DNA from: Acetobacter orientalis
GTDB taxonomy: Bacteria > Pseudomonadota > Alphaproteobacteria > Acetobacterales > Acetobacteraceae
Length of the DNA stretch: 64,000 nt
Direction of reading: 5' to 3'
NCBI RefSeq assembly: GCF_000963965.1
Contig: NZ_BAMX01000013.1
Span: 102,703-166,702, forward strand
The translations under genes and the position numbers were made by a program. Positions 37,719 to 48,731 of this stretch are shown one piece after another. Under the pieces are notes generated by a model. It made no database searches, was not told the origin of the DNA, and saw only the letters and a list, made by a program, of their open reading frames with translations. The stretch's first letter is position 1, and the number at the start of each line of letters is the position of its first letter.

Positions 37719-38234
37719 TTAGGGGGAGAGTGCGCGTGAGAGCAGTTGGGCTTCGGGGTCGTAACTGGCCAGTATGGTGTGTTCTGCCGGGGGGATGGTT
37801 TCTGGCTCAAAGCCTTGTTTGTACCAAAACCGCAAGGCGTGGCGGGTTGAAACCAGCGTAAGGCGCGCCAGCTTTCGGGCACGGGCAGCTTGTTCTGCCA
37901 AGGTTATGGCTTGCTGCGCAAAGCCTTGCCCGCGTGCAGCCTCAGAGAGAGCCAGGTCGTGAATGTACCATCTGTCTGGGTGTGCGGGCAGGGGGGGTAA
38001 GAGTGTATTAAGGGCGGGGGTGATCGTGCCCTGCCACGGGTGGCTTATCATGTAGCCTTCAAGGCCGTTGGGGCTGGCTAAAACGTGGCACCCTTCTGGT
38101 GCAACAGTCAGCCTTTGTGTGAAAACTTCGTGACTTTCTGGGTAATCCGTATGGATATGCGCGGCTAGGTCTTGGGTTGCGTCAAGATCATCTGGTGTCA
38201 TTGCGCGCCAGATGATAGGTGCTAAAGGTGTCAT
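37719..38234 (-). CDS. GNAT-family acetyltransferase, substrate unknown
   Basis: 171 residues. WRAMTPDDLDATQDLAA start, WYIHDLALSEAARGQGFAQQAI (motif A, acetyl-CoA loop), LTLVSTRHALRFWYKQGFEP (motif B with the Tyr). A single-domain cytoplasmic N-acetyltransferase; the substrate cannot be named. Divergent from the ModE-like regulator 96 nt away. Confidence 0.82.
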   Translation of the reverse strand: MTPLAPIIWRAMTPDDLDATQDLAAHIHTDYPESHEVFTQRLTVAPEGCHVLASPNGLEGYMISHPWQGTITPALNTLLPPLPAHPDRWYIHDLALSEAARGQGFAQQAITLAEQAARARKLARLTLVSTRHALRFWYKQGFEPETIPPAEHTILASYDPEAQLLSRALSP

Positions 38235-38330
38235 GACAAAAGAATGCCTTGCTTTGAGCCGGTCAGTAAGAGAACAGATGAGTGGTCATAGTATCATGCG
38301 TGCAGGTATGCCACAGCAAGGGGCTGCCTA

Positions 38331-38690
38331 ATGCCGCAACGCCTAAGACTAACCCTACGCCTTGATGCAGATGGTAAGCCTGCCATTGGGCACGGAAAAA
38401 TAAAGTTGCTGGAGCAACTGGCCGAGACGGGTTCTATTTCTGCTGCGGGGCGGGCTATGGGTATGTCTTACCGCCGTACATGGCTTTTGGTAGACAGCCT
38501 TAACTCTTTGTTTGCCCAGCCTTTGGTGGCCACCCGGCCCGGCGGTGGTGGTGGCGCGGTTTTGACCGAAACAGGCCAAACCGTATTGCATCTTTATAAA
38601 GATATTGAGCAACAGGCAGCGCGCGCCAGTGCCGCCAGCCTAACCAAGCTCACGCGCCTGCTGGCGCAGCCAGAGGGGCCATGCCCTTAA
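38331..38690 (+). CDS. ModE-type winged helix-turn-helix regulator, DNA-binding domain only
   Basis: 119 residues. LRLDADGKPAIGHGKIKLLEQLAETGSISAAGRAMGMSYRRTWLLVDSLN is the ModE/LysR-like N-terminal HTH, with the conserved GSISAAGRAMGMSYR. The C-terminal molybdate-binding MOP domains are missing, so it is the short form that need not sense molybdate. No mod transport genes are nearby; it sits between a GNAT gene and the periplasmic glucan genes, about 80 nt before the latter. Confidence 0.85.
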   Translation: MPQRLRLTLRLDADGKPAIGHGKIKLLEQLAETGSISAAGRAMGMSYRRTWLLVDSLNSLFAQPLVATRPGGGGGAVLTETGQTVLHLYKDIEQQAARASAASLTKLTRLLAQPEGPCP

Positions 38691-38771
38691 AAAGCCGTAT
38701 CGCAAAATTATTCATTTGGTGAGAAGCTGCAAACTATCATGCCGTCACATAACGGAATGCGGGAGATTAGT

Positions 38772-40331
38772 GTGTCATCATCCATTCAACGACGCGACCT
38801 TATGCGGGTTGGGGCCGGGGCAACTCTTGCCACATTGGCACAGACCAGCGTGCGTCAGGCCAAAGCACAAGACAACAAGGCACAGGTGCTGGCCGGGGCA
38901 ACAGGCGCGTTTGATGATGGCACCGTAAGGCAAATAGCCAAACGGTTGGCCTCGGCCCCCTATAAAGGGCCAGACCAGTCTTTGCCAAAAGCCATTGAAA
39001 ACCTGAATTTTGACCAGTATCGCGGTATTGCCTACCGCGAAGACCGCGCCCTGTGGCACAGCGATAATTTGGCATTTGATGTCGAGTTTTTTCCGCGTGG
39101 GTTTTTATACAAACCCCGGATAGAGATTTTTGAGGTCAATGACGGCCAGTCTGCTGCTGTGCCCTATAGCTCCGACCTGTTTACCTATAGCGACCCCGCA
39201 CTTGAAGTGCAGCAAGACCTTGGTTTTGCCGGTTTGCGGCTGCGTACTGCCATTAACACCCCCGGTGTTATGGAAGAATTTTGCGTATTTTTGGGGGCGT
39301 CTTATTTTCGGGCTGTGGCTAAGGGGCAGAATTACGGCTTGTCTGCCCGTGGTTTTGCCAACGGCACGGGTGACCCAAAGGGGGAGGAGTTTGCGCTCTT
39401 CCGTGCTTTTTGGCTCGAAAAACCCCAGCCTAACGTTAAATCTGTGGTTATCCATGCGCTGATGGACAGCCCCTCTGTAACCGGAGCGTTCAGCTTTACC
39501 ATTCGCCCCGGTGATACGACTGTGTTTGACGTGCAGTCTACTTTCTTCCCGCGTACGGCTATTCAGCAGCCGGGTGTGGCCCCCCTTACCGGCATGTTCT
39601 ACTTTGATGCCAACGACCACAACCACGTAGATGATTGGCGCCCCGCTGCCCACGACAGCGAAGCCCTGCAAATGTGGACAGGGGCTGGCCAGCAGCTTTT
39701 CCGGCCCTTGCGGAACCCGCTCGACCTCCAGATTTCGGCATTTAATGACGTATCACCACGCGGGTTTGGCCTTATGCAGCGCCGCCGCCAGTTTCAAGAC
39801 TTTGAAGACCTTGCCCTGAACTACGAAAAACGGCCCTCGCTCTGGATAGAACCAATCGGAGATTGGGGTGAAGGCTGGGTGGATTTGGTTGAAATTCCAA
39901 CCCCGAACGAAGTGAACGATAATATCGTGTCGTTCTGGCGGCCTAAAGCCCCGTTGGCTGCGGGTAAGGAATACAGCTTTACCTACCGTATGTATTGGGG
40001 GTGGGATAACCCTTTCCCCACCTCTTTGGCCCGCATTGGGGCAACACGGGTTGGCTCTGTGGTGGATGATAAAAACGCCCGCTTCTTTGCTATAGACTTT
40101 GTGGGCACCCCGCTTGAGCACTTGCCGCTTGATACGCACCTGCACTTGGTGCCGCAGGCCTCTGCCGGTACAATTCGCAATGTGGTGGTAGAGCCTAACC
40201 CCAACGTTAAAGGCTGGCGTACAACGTTTGAATTTGTACCCGGAGACGAAAAAGTGGCCGAACTGCGCGCAGTCTTGGCAACCGATAGTGGCCCCATTTC
40301 AGAAGAGTGGTTGTACCGGTGGACACCCTAA
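38772..40331 (+). CDS. opgG: Tat-exported glucan biosynthesis protein, OpgG/OpgD family
   Basis: 519 residues from GTG 38772, which has GGGAG at an ideal 6-nt spacing; in-frame ATGs at 38739 and 38757 lack one. Twin-arginine signal QRRDLMRVGAGATLATLA, then the MdoG domain: FDQYRGIAYREDRALWH, FFPRGFLYKPRIEIFEV, FDANDHNHVDDWRPAAHDSEALQMW, GFGLMQRRRQFQDFEDL. Works with OpgH to make osmoregulated periplasmic glucans. The Tat signal is like OpgD rather than Sec-exported OpgG; with opgH directly downstream, the opgGH role is likely. The C-terminus overlaps opgH. Confidence 0.9.
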   Translation: MSSSIQRRDLMRVGAGATLATLAQTSVRQAKAQDNKAQVLAGATGAFDDGTVRQIAKRLASAPYKGPDQSLPKAIENLNFDQYRGIAYREDRALWHSDNLAFDVEFFPRGFLYKPRIEIFEVNDGQSAAVPYSSDLFTYSDPALEVQQDLGFAGLRLRTAINTPGVMEEFCVFLGASYFRAVAKGQNYGLSARGFANGTGDPKGEEFALFRAFWLEKPQPNVKSVVIHALMDSPSVTGAFSFTIRPGDTTVFDVQSTFFPRTAIQQPGVAPLTGMFYFDANDHNHVDDWRPAAHDSEALQMWTGAGQQLFRPLRNPLDLQISAFNDVSPRGFGLMQRRRQFQDFEDLALNYEKRPSLWIEPIGDWGEGWVDLVEIPTPNEVNDNIVSFWRPKAPLAAGKEYSFTYRMYWGWDNPFPTSLARIGATRVGSVVDDKNARFFAIDFVGTPLEHLPLDTHLHLVPQASAGTIRNVVVEPNPNVKGWRTTFEFVPGDEKVAELRAVLATDSGPISEEWLYRWTP

Positions 40332-42475
40332 GCGCACAGGTAATCAGCCCTACACACCATATGGCAGCGGCTCTCCCGCCCGAAGCACCGCTTGCCATGC
40401 CCGTGCAGGACTTGCACGCTGCCCCTAATTTTGAAGGGCGGCCCCGCACCCCGGTAACCGAGCCACGCACAATTGCCCTGCGCCGCTTGGCGGTTGTGGG
40501 GTCGGCTTTGCTGCTTACAGCCTTTGGTGCATGGCGCACCCATATGGTGCTAGACGCTAATGGCGTGACCTCGCTCGGGCTGATTATGCTCGTGCTGTTT
40601 GTGGCACTGTTTATCTGGATTGCGCTGGCTTTTACGTCCTCTCTTGCGGGGTTTTTCTCGCTCGTGACACGGGGCGGGTTGGGTTTAGGTATTACGCGCT
40701 CTGGCCCACTGCCTACGTTGCAAACCCGTACCGCCTTGTTGCTGCCAACCTATAACGAGCCACCCCACCGGGTTATGGCCGGGCTTAAAGCTATTTATAC
40801 CAGCTTGCAGGAAACCGGGCAGGGCCATGCGTTTGATGTGTTTATTCTTTCAGACACAACAAACCCAGATGTGTGGGTAGAAGAAGAAGCGGCTTTTTTG
40901 GCCCTGCGCGAGCAAACGGGGGGCCATAACACTATTTTTTACCGCCGCAGGCATAATAACGTAGAGCGCAAAGCCGGTAACGTAGGCGAGTGGGTGCGCC
41001 GCTTTGGCGGGGCTTACCCCCAAATGGTTACGCTGGATGCAGACTCCGTTATGTCGGGTGACACGCTTGTGCGTATGGCGGCCGCTATGGAGCAGCACCC
41101 CGGCGTTGGGCTTATTCAGACCCTGCCGGTTATTGTGGGTGGTACCACGCTGTTTGCCCGCATGCAGCAATTTGCTGGCCGCGTGTATGGCCCCATTATT
41201 GCGCATGGTATTGCGTGGTGGCATGGCTCAGAAGGGAACTACTGGGGCCATAACGCCATTATTCGCACCCGTGCATTTGCTGGGCAAGCAGGCTTGCCCC
41301 ATGTACCGGGGCGGCCCCCTTTTGGTGGGCATATTCTCAGCCATGATTTTGTTGAGGCCGCCCTTATGCGCCGGGGTGGCTGGGCTATTCATATGGTGCC
41401 AGCGCTTGATGGCTCTTACGAAGAAAGCCCACCATCTTTGACCGATGTGGCCATTCGTGACCGCCGGTGGTGCCAAGGCAACTTGCAGCACGTTAAAGTG
41501 CTGCCTACCAAAGGTTTGCACTGGGTTAGCCGTATGCACATGCTTGTGGGCATTGGTGCGTATGTTACATCGCCCCTATGGCTGATCTTTTTGCTAACGG
41601 GTATTTTGATTTCGCTTCAGGCGCATTTTCAACGCCCTGAATATTTTGGCGACACAAAAACCCTTTACCCACACTGGCCACATGTTGACCCCGTGCAGGC
41701 TAAGTATGTGTTTATAGGCACTATGTTGGTGCTGCTTGCCCCTAAAATGCTGGCTTATATTGCGCTGCTGTTTGACAGCGTAACCCGTAAAGGGTGTGGC
41801 GGCGCTATACGGGCTGCTTTGTCTATGCTGGTAGAAACCTTTATTGGCGGCCTTATTGCCCCTATTGCCATGCTTATTCAGACCTCTGGCGTGGTGTCTA
41901 TTTTATCGGGGCACGACTCAGGTTGGAATACCCAGCGGCGCGATGACGGCGGGTTCCCGCTTATGGTGGTGGTTAAGCAATACGGTAAATTCACGCTATT
42001 TGGCTTGGTGTTGGGCTGTGGAGCGTGGGTGGTTTCTCCCTCGCTTTTCTTCTGGATGACACCCGTTTTGCTGGGGTTGGTTTTTTCAATTCCGCTGGTT
42101 GCACTTACCAGTAGCCGCGCTGCGGGTTTGGCGTTTCGTAAAGCTGGGCTTTTGCTTGTACCAGAAGAAACCAACACCCCAGACGTGTTGCGTAAAACTG
42201 AAGCCGCCGTGCAAGCAGAAGATACTCCCCCTTTGCCGACAGACGCCTTGCGTGGCCTCCGTGCCGATGCAGGGCTGCTTGCCGCCCATGTGGCTATGCT
42301 CCCCCCGGCTCGCAAACCGGGTGAGCCTATTAACCCAGACAGGTTAGTAGGGCTTGTAAAAGTAACCGAGGCACACACTCTTGCCGCAGCAGAAAAAGCC
42401 CTTACGTCCAAAGAAAAAGCAGCCGTTTTAGGCTGCCAAGAAGGGCTAGAGGCTATTATGAAGCTGCCGCAGTAA
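40307..42475 (+). CDS. opgH: Glucans biosynthesis glucosyltransferase H
   Basis: 722 residues, inner-membrane GT2 enzyme that polymerises UDP-glucose into linear beta-1,2-glucan backbone and exports it. Two N-terminal membrane helices, then LLPTYNEPPHRV, ILSDTTNPDVW, TLDADSVMSGD (DxD), HDFVEAALMRRGGW (catalytic Asp), RDRRWCQGNLQH (the Q/R-RW motif), then several C-terminal helices. The start is uncertain: GTG 40307 or 40319 inside the opgG end, or ATG 40361. The 25-nt overlap implies translational coupling. It is followed by a terminator. Confidence 0.92.
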   Translation: MVVPVDTLSAQVISPTHHMAAALPPEAPLAMPVQDLHAAPNFEGRPRTPVTEPRTIALRRLAVVGSALLLTAFGAWRTHMVLDANGVTSLGLIMLVLFVALFIWIALAFTSSLAGFFSLVTRGGLGLGITRSGPLPTLQTRTALLLPTYNEPPHRVMAGLKAIYTSLQETGQGHAFDVFILSDTTNPDVWVEEEAAFLALREQTGGHNTIFYRRRHNNVERKAGNVGEWVRRFGGAYPQMVTLDADSVMSGDTLVRMAAAMEQHPGVGLIQTLPVIVGGTTLFARMQQFAGRVYGPIIAHGIAWWHGSEGNYWGHNAIIRTRAFAGQAGLPHVPGRPPFGGHILSHDFVEAALMRRGGWAIHMVPALDGSYEESPPSLTDVAIRDRRWCQGNLQHVKVLPTKGLHWVSRMHMLVGIGAYVTSPLWLIFLLTGILISLQAHFQRPEYFGDTKTLYPHWPHVDPVQAKYVFIGTMLVLLAPKMLAYIALLFDSVTRKGCGGAIRAALSMLVETFIGGLIAPIAMLIQTSGVVSILSGHDSGWNTQRRDDGGFPLMVVVKQYGKFTLFGLVLGCGAWVVSPSLFFWMTPVLLGLVFSIPLVALTSSRAAGLAFRKAGLLLVPEETNTPDVLRKTEAAVQAEDTPPLPTDALRGLRADAGLLAAHVAMLPPARKPGEPINPDRLVGLVKVTEAHTLAAAEKALTSKEKAAVLGCQEGLEAIMKLPQ

Positions 42476-42504
42476 AGCAGTTTGGTTACAGTATAGTGTT
42501 TTAT

Positions 42505-42540
42505 AAAAAACGCGGCAGGCTACCCTGCCGCGTTTTTGTT
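42505..42540 (+). terminator. Rho-independent terminator of the opg operon
   Basis: CGCGGCAGG / CCTGCCGCG with a 4-nt loop, A-rich before and TTTTTGTTTTTT after. Confidence 0.92.
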
Positions 42541-42773
42541 TTTTAAATCCTAAGTGTCTGATTTAAAATATATCTTGTTCACCAACTCCTCTTCGGTGAG
42601 CCTGTAACGCTCATTTTTGGAATAGGGTTTGAGTGTTCGCTGGAGGGAGAACCAGAAGGTATTACTTTATAACACTTCTGTTTTTTCTTTAGTGTGCAGT
42701 TTGTTTTTTTTTAAGACGCCGTATTACATGTTATACAGACCTTACCATTTTGCTGCACAAGGTAGAAAACACA

Positions 42774-43643
42774 ATGCGTCTGGGCGATGAGCGCGAAAGT
42801 GATAATGTTGATGACCAACGTGGAAGCGGTGGTGGGGGCGGGCGCTCGCCTATACGTATTGGCAGTATAGGTGGCCTTATATTGGTGTTGGGCGCGCTCT
42901 ATTTTGGTGTAGACCCTAGGCTGGTTATGGGCCTGCTTGATGGTGGGTCTTCTTCTGGGGTGGTGAGCACACAGAGCAACCAAGGGCTTGTGCCGCAAAA
43001 CGATTCCCAAAAACGTTTTATTTCACAAATATTAGCTTCTACCGAAGATACATGGGGCGCTTATTTTAAACAGATGGGCCGCACATACCACGACCCCCGG
43101 CTTGTGCTTTTTACGGGTGGCATACAGTCTGCCTGTGGGTATGCCCAAACATCTGTCGGGCCATTTTATTGCCCGGCAGACCATAAAGTTTATCTTGATC
43201 TGGCATTTTTTCAGGAACTGCAAAACCGCCTTGGCGCAGGGGGAGACTTTGCCAAAGCCTATGTGGTGGCACATGAGGTTGGGCACCATGTGCAAAATGA
43301 GCTGGGTATTATGGCACAGGTTGAAAACGGCCAAAGTGGCGCGCCCGACAAAGGGGCCAGTGGCAGTTCTGTTAGGCTGGAGCTACAGGCCGATTGTTTT
43401 GCAGGTATATGGGCCAAACGTGCAAACGATGCCAAAAGCATTTTACAAAATGGCGATATAGAACAAGGCATGAATGCGGCCGCCGCCGTGGGTGATGACC
43501 GGTTGCAAAAGCAGGCACAAGGCTATGTTGTGCCAGATAGCTTTACGCACGGTACATCAGCACAGCGTGTAGAATGGTTTAGCCGTGGGTTTTCTTCGGG
43601 CGATATACAGCAGTGTAATACCTTCGCAGCTCCCAGCCTTTAA
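42774..43643 (+). CDS. Membrane-anchored neutral zinc metallopeptidase (YpfJ / KPN_02809 family)
   Basis: 289 residues. MRLGDERESDNVDDQRG with a Gly-rich stretch, one membrane helix (IGGLILVLGALYFGV), then the peptidase domain with HEVGHH (HExxH zinc site, about residue 166) and a downstream ELQADCFAGIWA Glu/Asp region; CGYAQTSVGPFYCPAD is a family hallmark. Periplasmic-facing protease of unknown substrate (PF04228). An upstream TTG at 42750 is less likely. An inverted repeat covers the stop codon (43625-43659). Confidence 0.9.
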   Translation: MRLGDERESDNVDDQRGSGGGGGRSPIRIGSIGGLILVLGALYFGVDPRLVMGLLDGGSSSGVVSTQSNQGLVPQNDSQKRFISQILASTEDTWGAYFKQMGRTYHDPRLVLFTGGIQSACGYAQTSVGPFYCPADHKVYLDLAFFQELQNRLGAGGDFAKAYVVAHEVGHHVQNELGIMAQVENGQSGAPDKGASGSSVRLELQADCFAGIWAKRANDAKSILQNGDIEQGMNAAAAVGDDRLQKQAQGYVVPDSFTHGTSAQRVEWFSRGFSSGDIQQCNTFAAPSL

Positions 43644-43804
43644 GGCTGGTTTAGCTGCGGTGTATGGGCAGAAAACCTCGTGTTTCCTGCCTGCTTTGCG
43701 GGAGTATTACTGTGGTCTTTTCTGCTCAGTGCCAAGTGTGCCGCAAAAATTTTGGCTGAATGCACACTATGGTCTTGCGCGGTAGGCAAGTATGCGAGAG
43801 CCCC

Positions 43805-43852
43805 TGCCGTAGTGCCGTAGTGCCGTAGTGCCGTAGTGCCGTAGTGCCGTAG
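43805..43852. repeat. Six perfect tandem copies of an octamer
   Basis: TGCCGTAG is repeated six times without error in non-coding DNA between the metallopeptidase gene and a small secreted-protein gene on the minus strand (about 60 nt past its stop). Microsatellite-like; the copy number probably varies between strains. Confidence 0.95.
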
Positions 43853-43911
43853 GCCGCCCCAGCTTAGTTTGTGCGTACAGGCCTTCTCACACCATTTTGG
43901 CTGGGTGGTTG

Positions 43912-44346
43912 TTAGTCTGCTGCTCGGTCGGCTGTATCAGGCAGGCCGCCTAGTTTTTCGCATGTTTGCACCAGTTTAACGTCTGGGTTTGGCGTTTCGC
44001 ACAGGTTGCGTACGTCTGGGGCGCACATTTCTATAGAATTTTCAAAATCTGATTCCAGCACGTCTTGTGCCACGGCAAGGTCTTGGTCGTTGGAGTGTTT
44101 TTGCTCTTCCTCCAACAGGGCCTGTGTTTTGTGCAGCTCTTTTAACGACTCCACGCAGGCCTCGCTCGCTGCTTCGGGCTTAAACTGAAGCACGGCCAGT
44201 TCTTTTTGTAGCTGCGCGTTGGGCACTTTGCTGCGTACCTCTGCGTCATCTCCGTCGTCCGCTCGGGCGTGCAGTGGGGCACAAAGCAGCATGGCCATAA
44301 AGAGAGCGGGCAGGAGGGTAAGAGTTTTTAAACCGGGCACGGGCAC
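43912..44346 (-). CDS. Small secreted protein with four cysteines, function unknown
   Basis: 144 residues with a clear signal peptide (VPGLKTLTLLPALFMAMLLCAPLHARA). The mature part is acidic and mostly helical (QLQKELAVLQFKP, ELHKTQALLEEEQKHS) with four Cys that could make two disulfides (SEACVES, EMCAPD, NLCETP, QTCEKL). No family recognised; the Cys spacing may suggest a small helical periplasmic fold. Opposite strand to its neighbours, next to the octamer repeat and the SRP RNA gene. Confidence 0.65.
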   Translation of the reverse strand: MPVPGLKTLTLLPALFMAMLLCAPLHARADDGDDAEVRSKVPNAQLQKELAVLQFKPEAASEACVESLKELHKTQALLEEEQKHSNDQDLAVAQDVLESDFENSIEMCAPDVRNLCETPNPDVKLVQTCEKLGGLPDTADRAAD

Positions 44347-44514
44347 ACTTTCTGCAAACAGGGGAACAACGCACGCTAAATCAGGCGCACTTTTTAGGGT
44401 GCGTTTTTTTGTCCTAGCGTGCTCTGGGCTATGGGGCCAAGCACAAACATGCGCCTATTGCACAGCCCCGCCATGTGCAGGGTTGGCAGAGGCCCCTTTT
44501 TGGTGCTATCCCTT

Positions 44515-44619
44515 GCGGCGGAAAGTCGACAGTGGACGGATACCTTGTTGACCTGGTCAGATCCGGAAGGAAGCAGCCACAGTGAGTTTCGTCCGGGTCA
44601 TTGTTCGGCTTTCCACCTT
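44515..44619 (+). ncRNA. ffs: Signal recognition particle 4.5S RNA
   Basis: The conserved domain IV core GACCTGGTCAGATCCGG followed by AAGGAAGCAGCC is present, and the ends pair (GGCGGAAAG at 44517-44525 with CTTTCCACC at 44609-44617). About 100 nt, bacterial small type. It lies just before dnaX, the usual alphaproteobacterial place. The exact ends are estimated. Confidence 0.92.
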
Positions 44620-44679
44620 ATGCCGCCCAGCTTTACTTAACGGCTCTGCAGGCGTGACCTCTCACTCTTCGGAACTGTC

Positions 44680-46806
<2,127 letters not shown>

Positions 46807-46910
46807 GCGGGCAACAGCCCGTTTGGTTTAACGTTTATTAAAGACCATACCCACAGGCCCCCTGTGGCAAGGCTGCACGGTGTGCGCCTAGACTGAAGGA
46901 GAGTAAGAGC

Positions 46911-47234
46911 ATGAAAAACCTTGCCGGATTAATGAAGCAAGCAACCCAGATGCAGGCTAAAATGGAAGCCATGCAGTCTACCCTTGAAGCCATGAGCATT
47001 GATGGGTCTGCCGGTGCAGGTATGGTCAAGGTGGTGCTAAGCGGTAAGGGTGACATGCGCTCCATTACCATCGACCCCAAGCTGGCTGACCCAACAGAGA
47101 TGGAAATGCTGCAAGACCTTATTCTTGCCGCCTGTGCAGATGCCCGCACCAAGCTGGACGCAAAAGCAGCAGAAGAAATGCAAAAAGTAACTGGTGGCCT
47201 TAACCTGCCTGCAGGCATGAAACTGCCTTTCTAA
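46911..47234 (+). CDS. ybaB: YbaB/EbfC nucleoid-associated protein
   Basis: 107 residues. [44 protein letters not shown] and [22 protein letters not shown] fit the YbaB/EbfC family, small dimeric DNA-binding proteins. GGAGAG is 9 nt upstream. Between dnaX and recR as in most bacteria; possibly helps recombination repair. Confidence 0.95.
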   Translation: MKNLAGLMKQATQMQAKMEAMQSTLEAMSIDGSAGAGMVKVVLSGKGDMRSITIDPKLADPTEMEMLQDLILAACADARTKLDAKAAEEMQKVTGGLNLPAGMKLPF

Positions 47235-47290
47235 AACAAGAGCCTACGCAGTGGGGCATACGTTAGGGCACACGGTAAAAAGGGCAGGGC

Positions 47291-47887
47291 ATGCGTGGGC
47301 ATGAAATAGAGCAGCTTATCAAGCTCCTTGGGCGTTTACCGGGGTTTGGCCCGCGCTCTGCCCGCCGTATTGCCCTGCACCTTTTGCGTGAGCCACAAGC
47401 CCGCCTTGTACCCTTGGCCCGTGCGCTAGACCACGCAGCACAGGCCGTTAAAACCTGCACAACCTGCGGCAACCTTGATACGTCAGACCCCTGCCATATC
47501 TGTACCGACCCCGTGCGCGACCGTAGCGTTGTGTGCGTGGTTGAAACAGTGGGTGACCTGTGGGCGCTAGAGCGTGCGGGGGTGCACCGTGGGGTGTATC
47601 AGGTATTAGGGGGCACGTTGTCTCCGTTGGCGGGTATCGGGCCGGAAGACCTCAATATTGCTTCTTTGCTTGACCGGCTTGAGTGCGGCGGCGTGCGAGA
47701 GGTTATTTTGGCCCTTGGCGCAACGGTTGAAGGCGCAACCACCATGCATTGGCTTATGGACAAGCTCAGCCAGTACGAAGGGGTTGCCGTAAGCCGCGTA
47801 GCCCAAGGCGTACCCGTTGGCGGTGCGCTAGACGTGTTGGATGATGGCACACTGGCCGCAGCCCTTGGGGCACGGCGGCCTGCGTAA
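47291..47887 (+). CDS. recR: Recombination mediator RecR
   Basis: 198 residues. Helix-hairpin-helix start (LIKLLGRLPGFGPRSARRIALHLL), zinc finger CTTCGNLDTSDPCHIC, Toprim domain (VCVVETVGDLWALERAG, GTLSPLAGIGPEDL), terminal Walker-B-like part. With RecO and RecF loads RecA onto SSB-coated gaps. Start ATG 47291. Confidence 0.96.
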   Translation: MRGHEIEQLIKLLGRLPGFGPRSARRIALHLLREPQARLVPLARALDHAAQAVKTCTTCGNLDTSDPCHICTDPVRDRSVVCVVETVGDLWALERAGVHRGVYQVLGGTLSPLAGIGPEDLNIASLLDRLECGGVREVILALGATVEGATTMHWLMDKLSQYEGVAVSRVAQGVPVGGALDVLDDGTLAAALGARRPA

Positions 47888-47929
47888 CACCCGCGCACCA
47901 GCCCGGCAGCATTTTTAAAGAGAACAGGC

Positions 47930-48730
47930 ATGGCTGAAAATTTTTTCCCCATTTCCGATAAAATACCGCGTAGGGCGCTTGTCACAGGTGGTAAGGCCCG
48001 GTTGGGGCAGGCCCTTGCCTTGGCGTTGGCGCAAGCCGGGTTTGATGTGGCTATTCATTACCGTGGCAACACAGCCGAGGCCGAAAAAACCGCTCAGGCC
48101 GTGCGTGACCTAGGCCGCAAGGCGTGCTTGCTGCAAGCAGACCTTATGCGAGAGGAAGAGGTAGAGCCACTGGTGGCTGATGCCGCACATGCGCTGGGTG
48201 GCCCACTTGGGGTGCTGGTTAATAATGCCTCTACCTTTGAGCGAGACGAGTGGGACGACTGCACGCGTGAGAGCTGGATGGAGCACATGAAGCCCAACCT
48301 GCGTGCCCCATTTGTGCTTATGCAGGCATTTGGCAAAGCGCTGCCTGAGCCTGCCGAGGGGCTTATTCTCAATATGCTCGACCAGCGTGTGTGGTCTCTT
48401 ACCCCGCATTTTGTGAGTTATACGGTGTCTAAAAGCGCGTTATGGACACTTACCAAAACTATGGCGTTGGCGCTGGCGCCGCACGGTATCCGGGTTAATG
48501 CTATTGGGCCGGGGCCTGCTTTGGCCAGCACCCGCCAGTCAGATGAGCAGTTTGCCCGCCAGTGTGCCTCTGTGCCGTTGGGGCATGGTACCTCTCCGGC
48601 AGAAGTGGCCCGTGCGGCTTTGGCGTTTTTGGCATTGCCAGCGGTTACAGGGCAAATGCTGGCGTTAGATGGTGGTCAGCACTTGCAATGGTCTCCCGCC
48701 ATTGCGGCTGGCGCAGCCTTGGAAGAATAA
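47930..48730 (+). CDS. SDR oxidoreductase, pteridine reductase-like (FolM/PTR1 type)
   Basis: 266 residues. The nucleotide motif is TGGKARLGQALA, the TGxxxR(x)G form used by PTR1/FolM for NADPH. Active site: NMLDQRVWSLTPHFVSYTVSK, with an Asp where most SDRs have Ser, plus Tyr and Lys; Asp-Tyr-Lys is the pteridine reductase arrangement. Directly followed (1 nt) by folB, so it probably reduces dihydrofolate or dihydromonapterin/biopterin in pterin metabolism. A general SDR role cannot be excluded. Confidence 0.82.
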   Translation: MAENFFPISDKIPRRALVTGGKARLGQALALALAQAGFDVAIHYRGNTAEAEKTAQAVRDLGRKACLLQADLMREEEVEPLVADAAHALGGPLGVLVNNASTFERDEWDDCTRESWMEHMKPNLRAPFVLMQAFGKALPEPAEGLILNMLDQRVWSLTPHFVSYTVSKSALWTLTKTMALALAPHGIRVNAIGPGPALASTRQSDEQFARQCASVPLGHGTSPAEVARAALAFLALPAVTGQMLALDGGQHLQWSPAIAAGAALEE

Positions 48731-48731
48731 A

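Noticed and set aside
43805..43852. CRISPR array
   Set aside because: The 8-nt units touch each other; there are no spacers and no cas genes.
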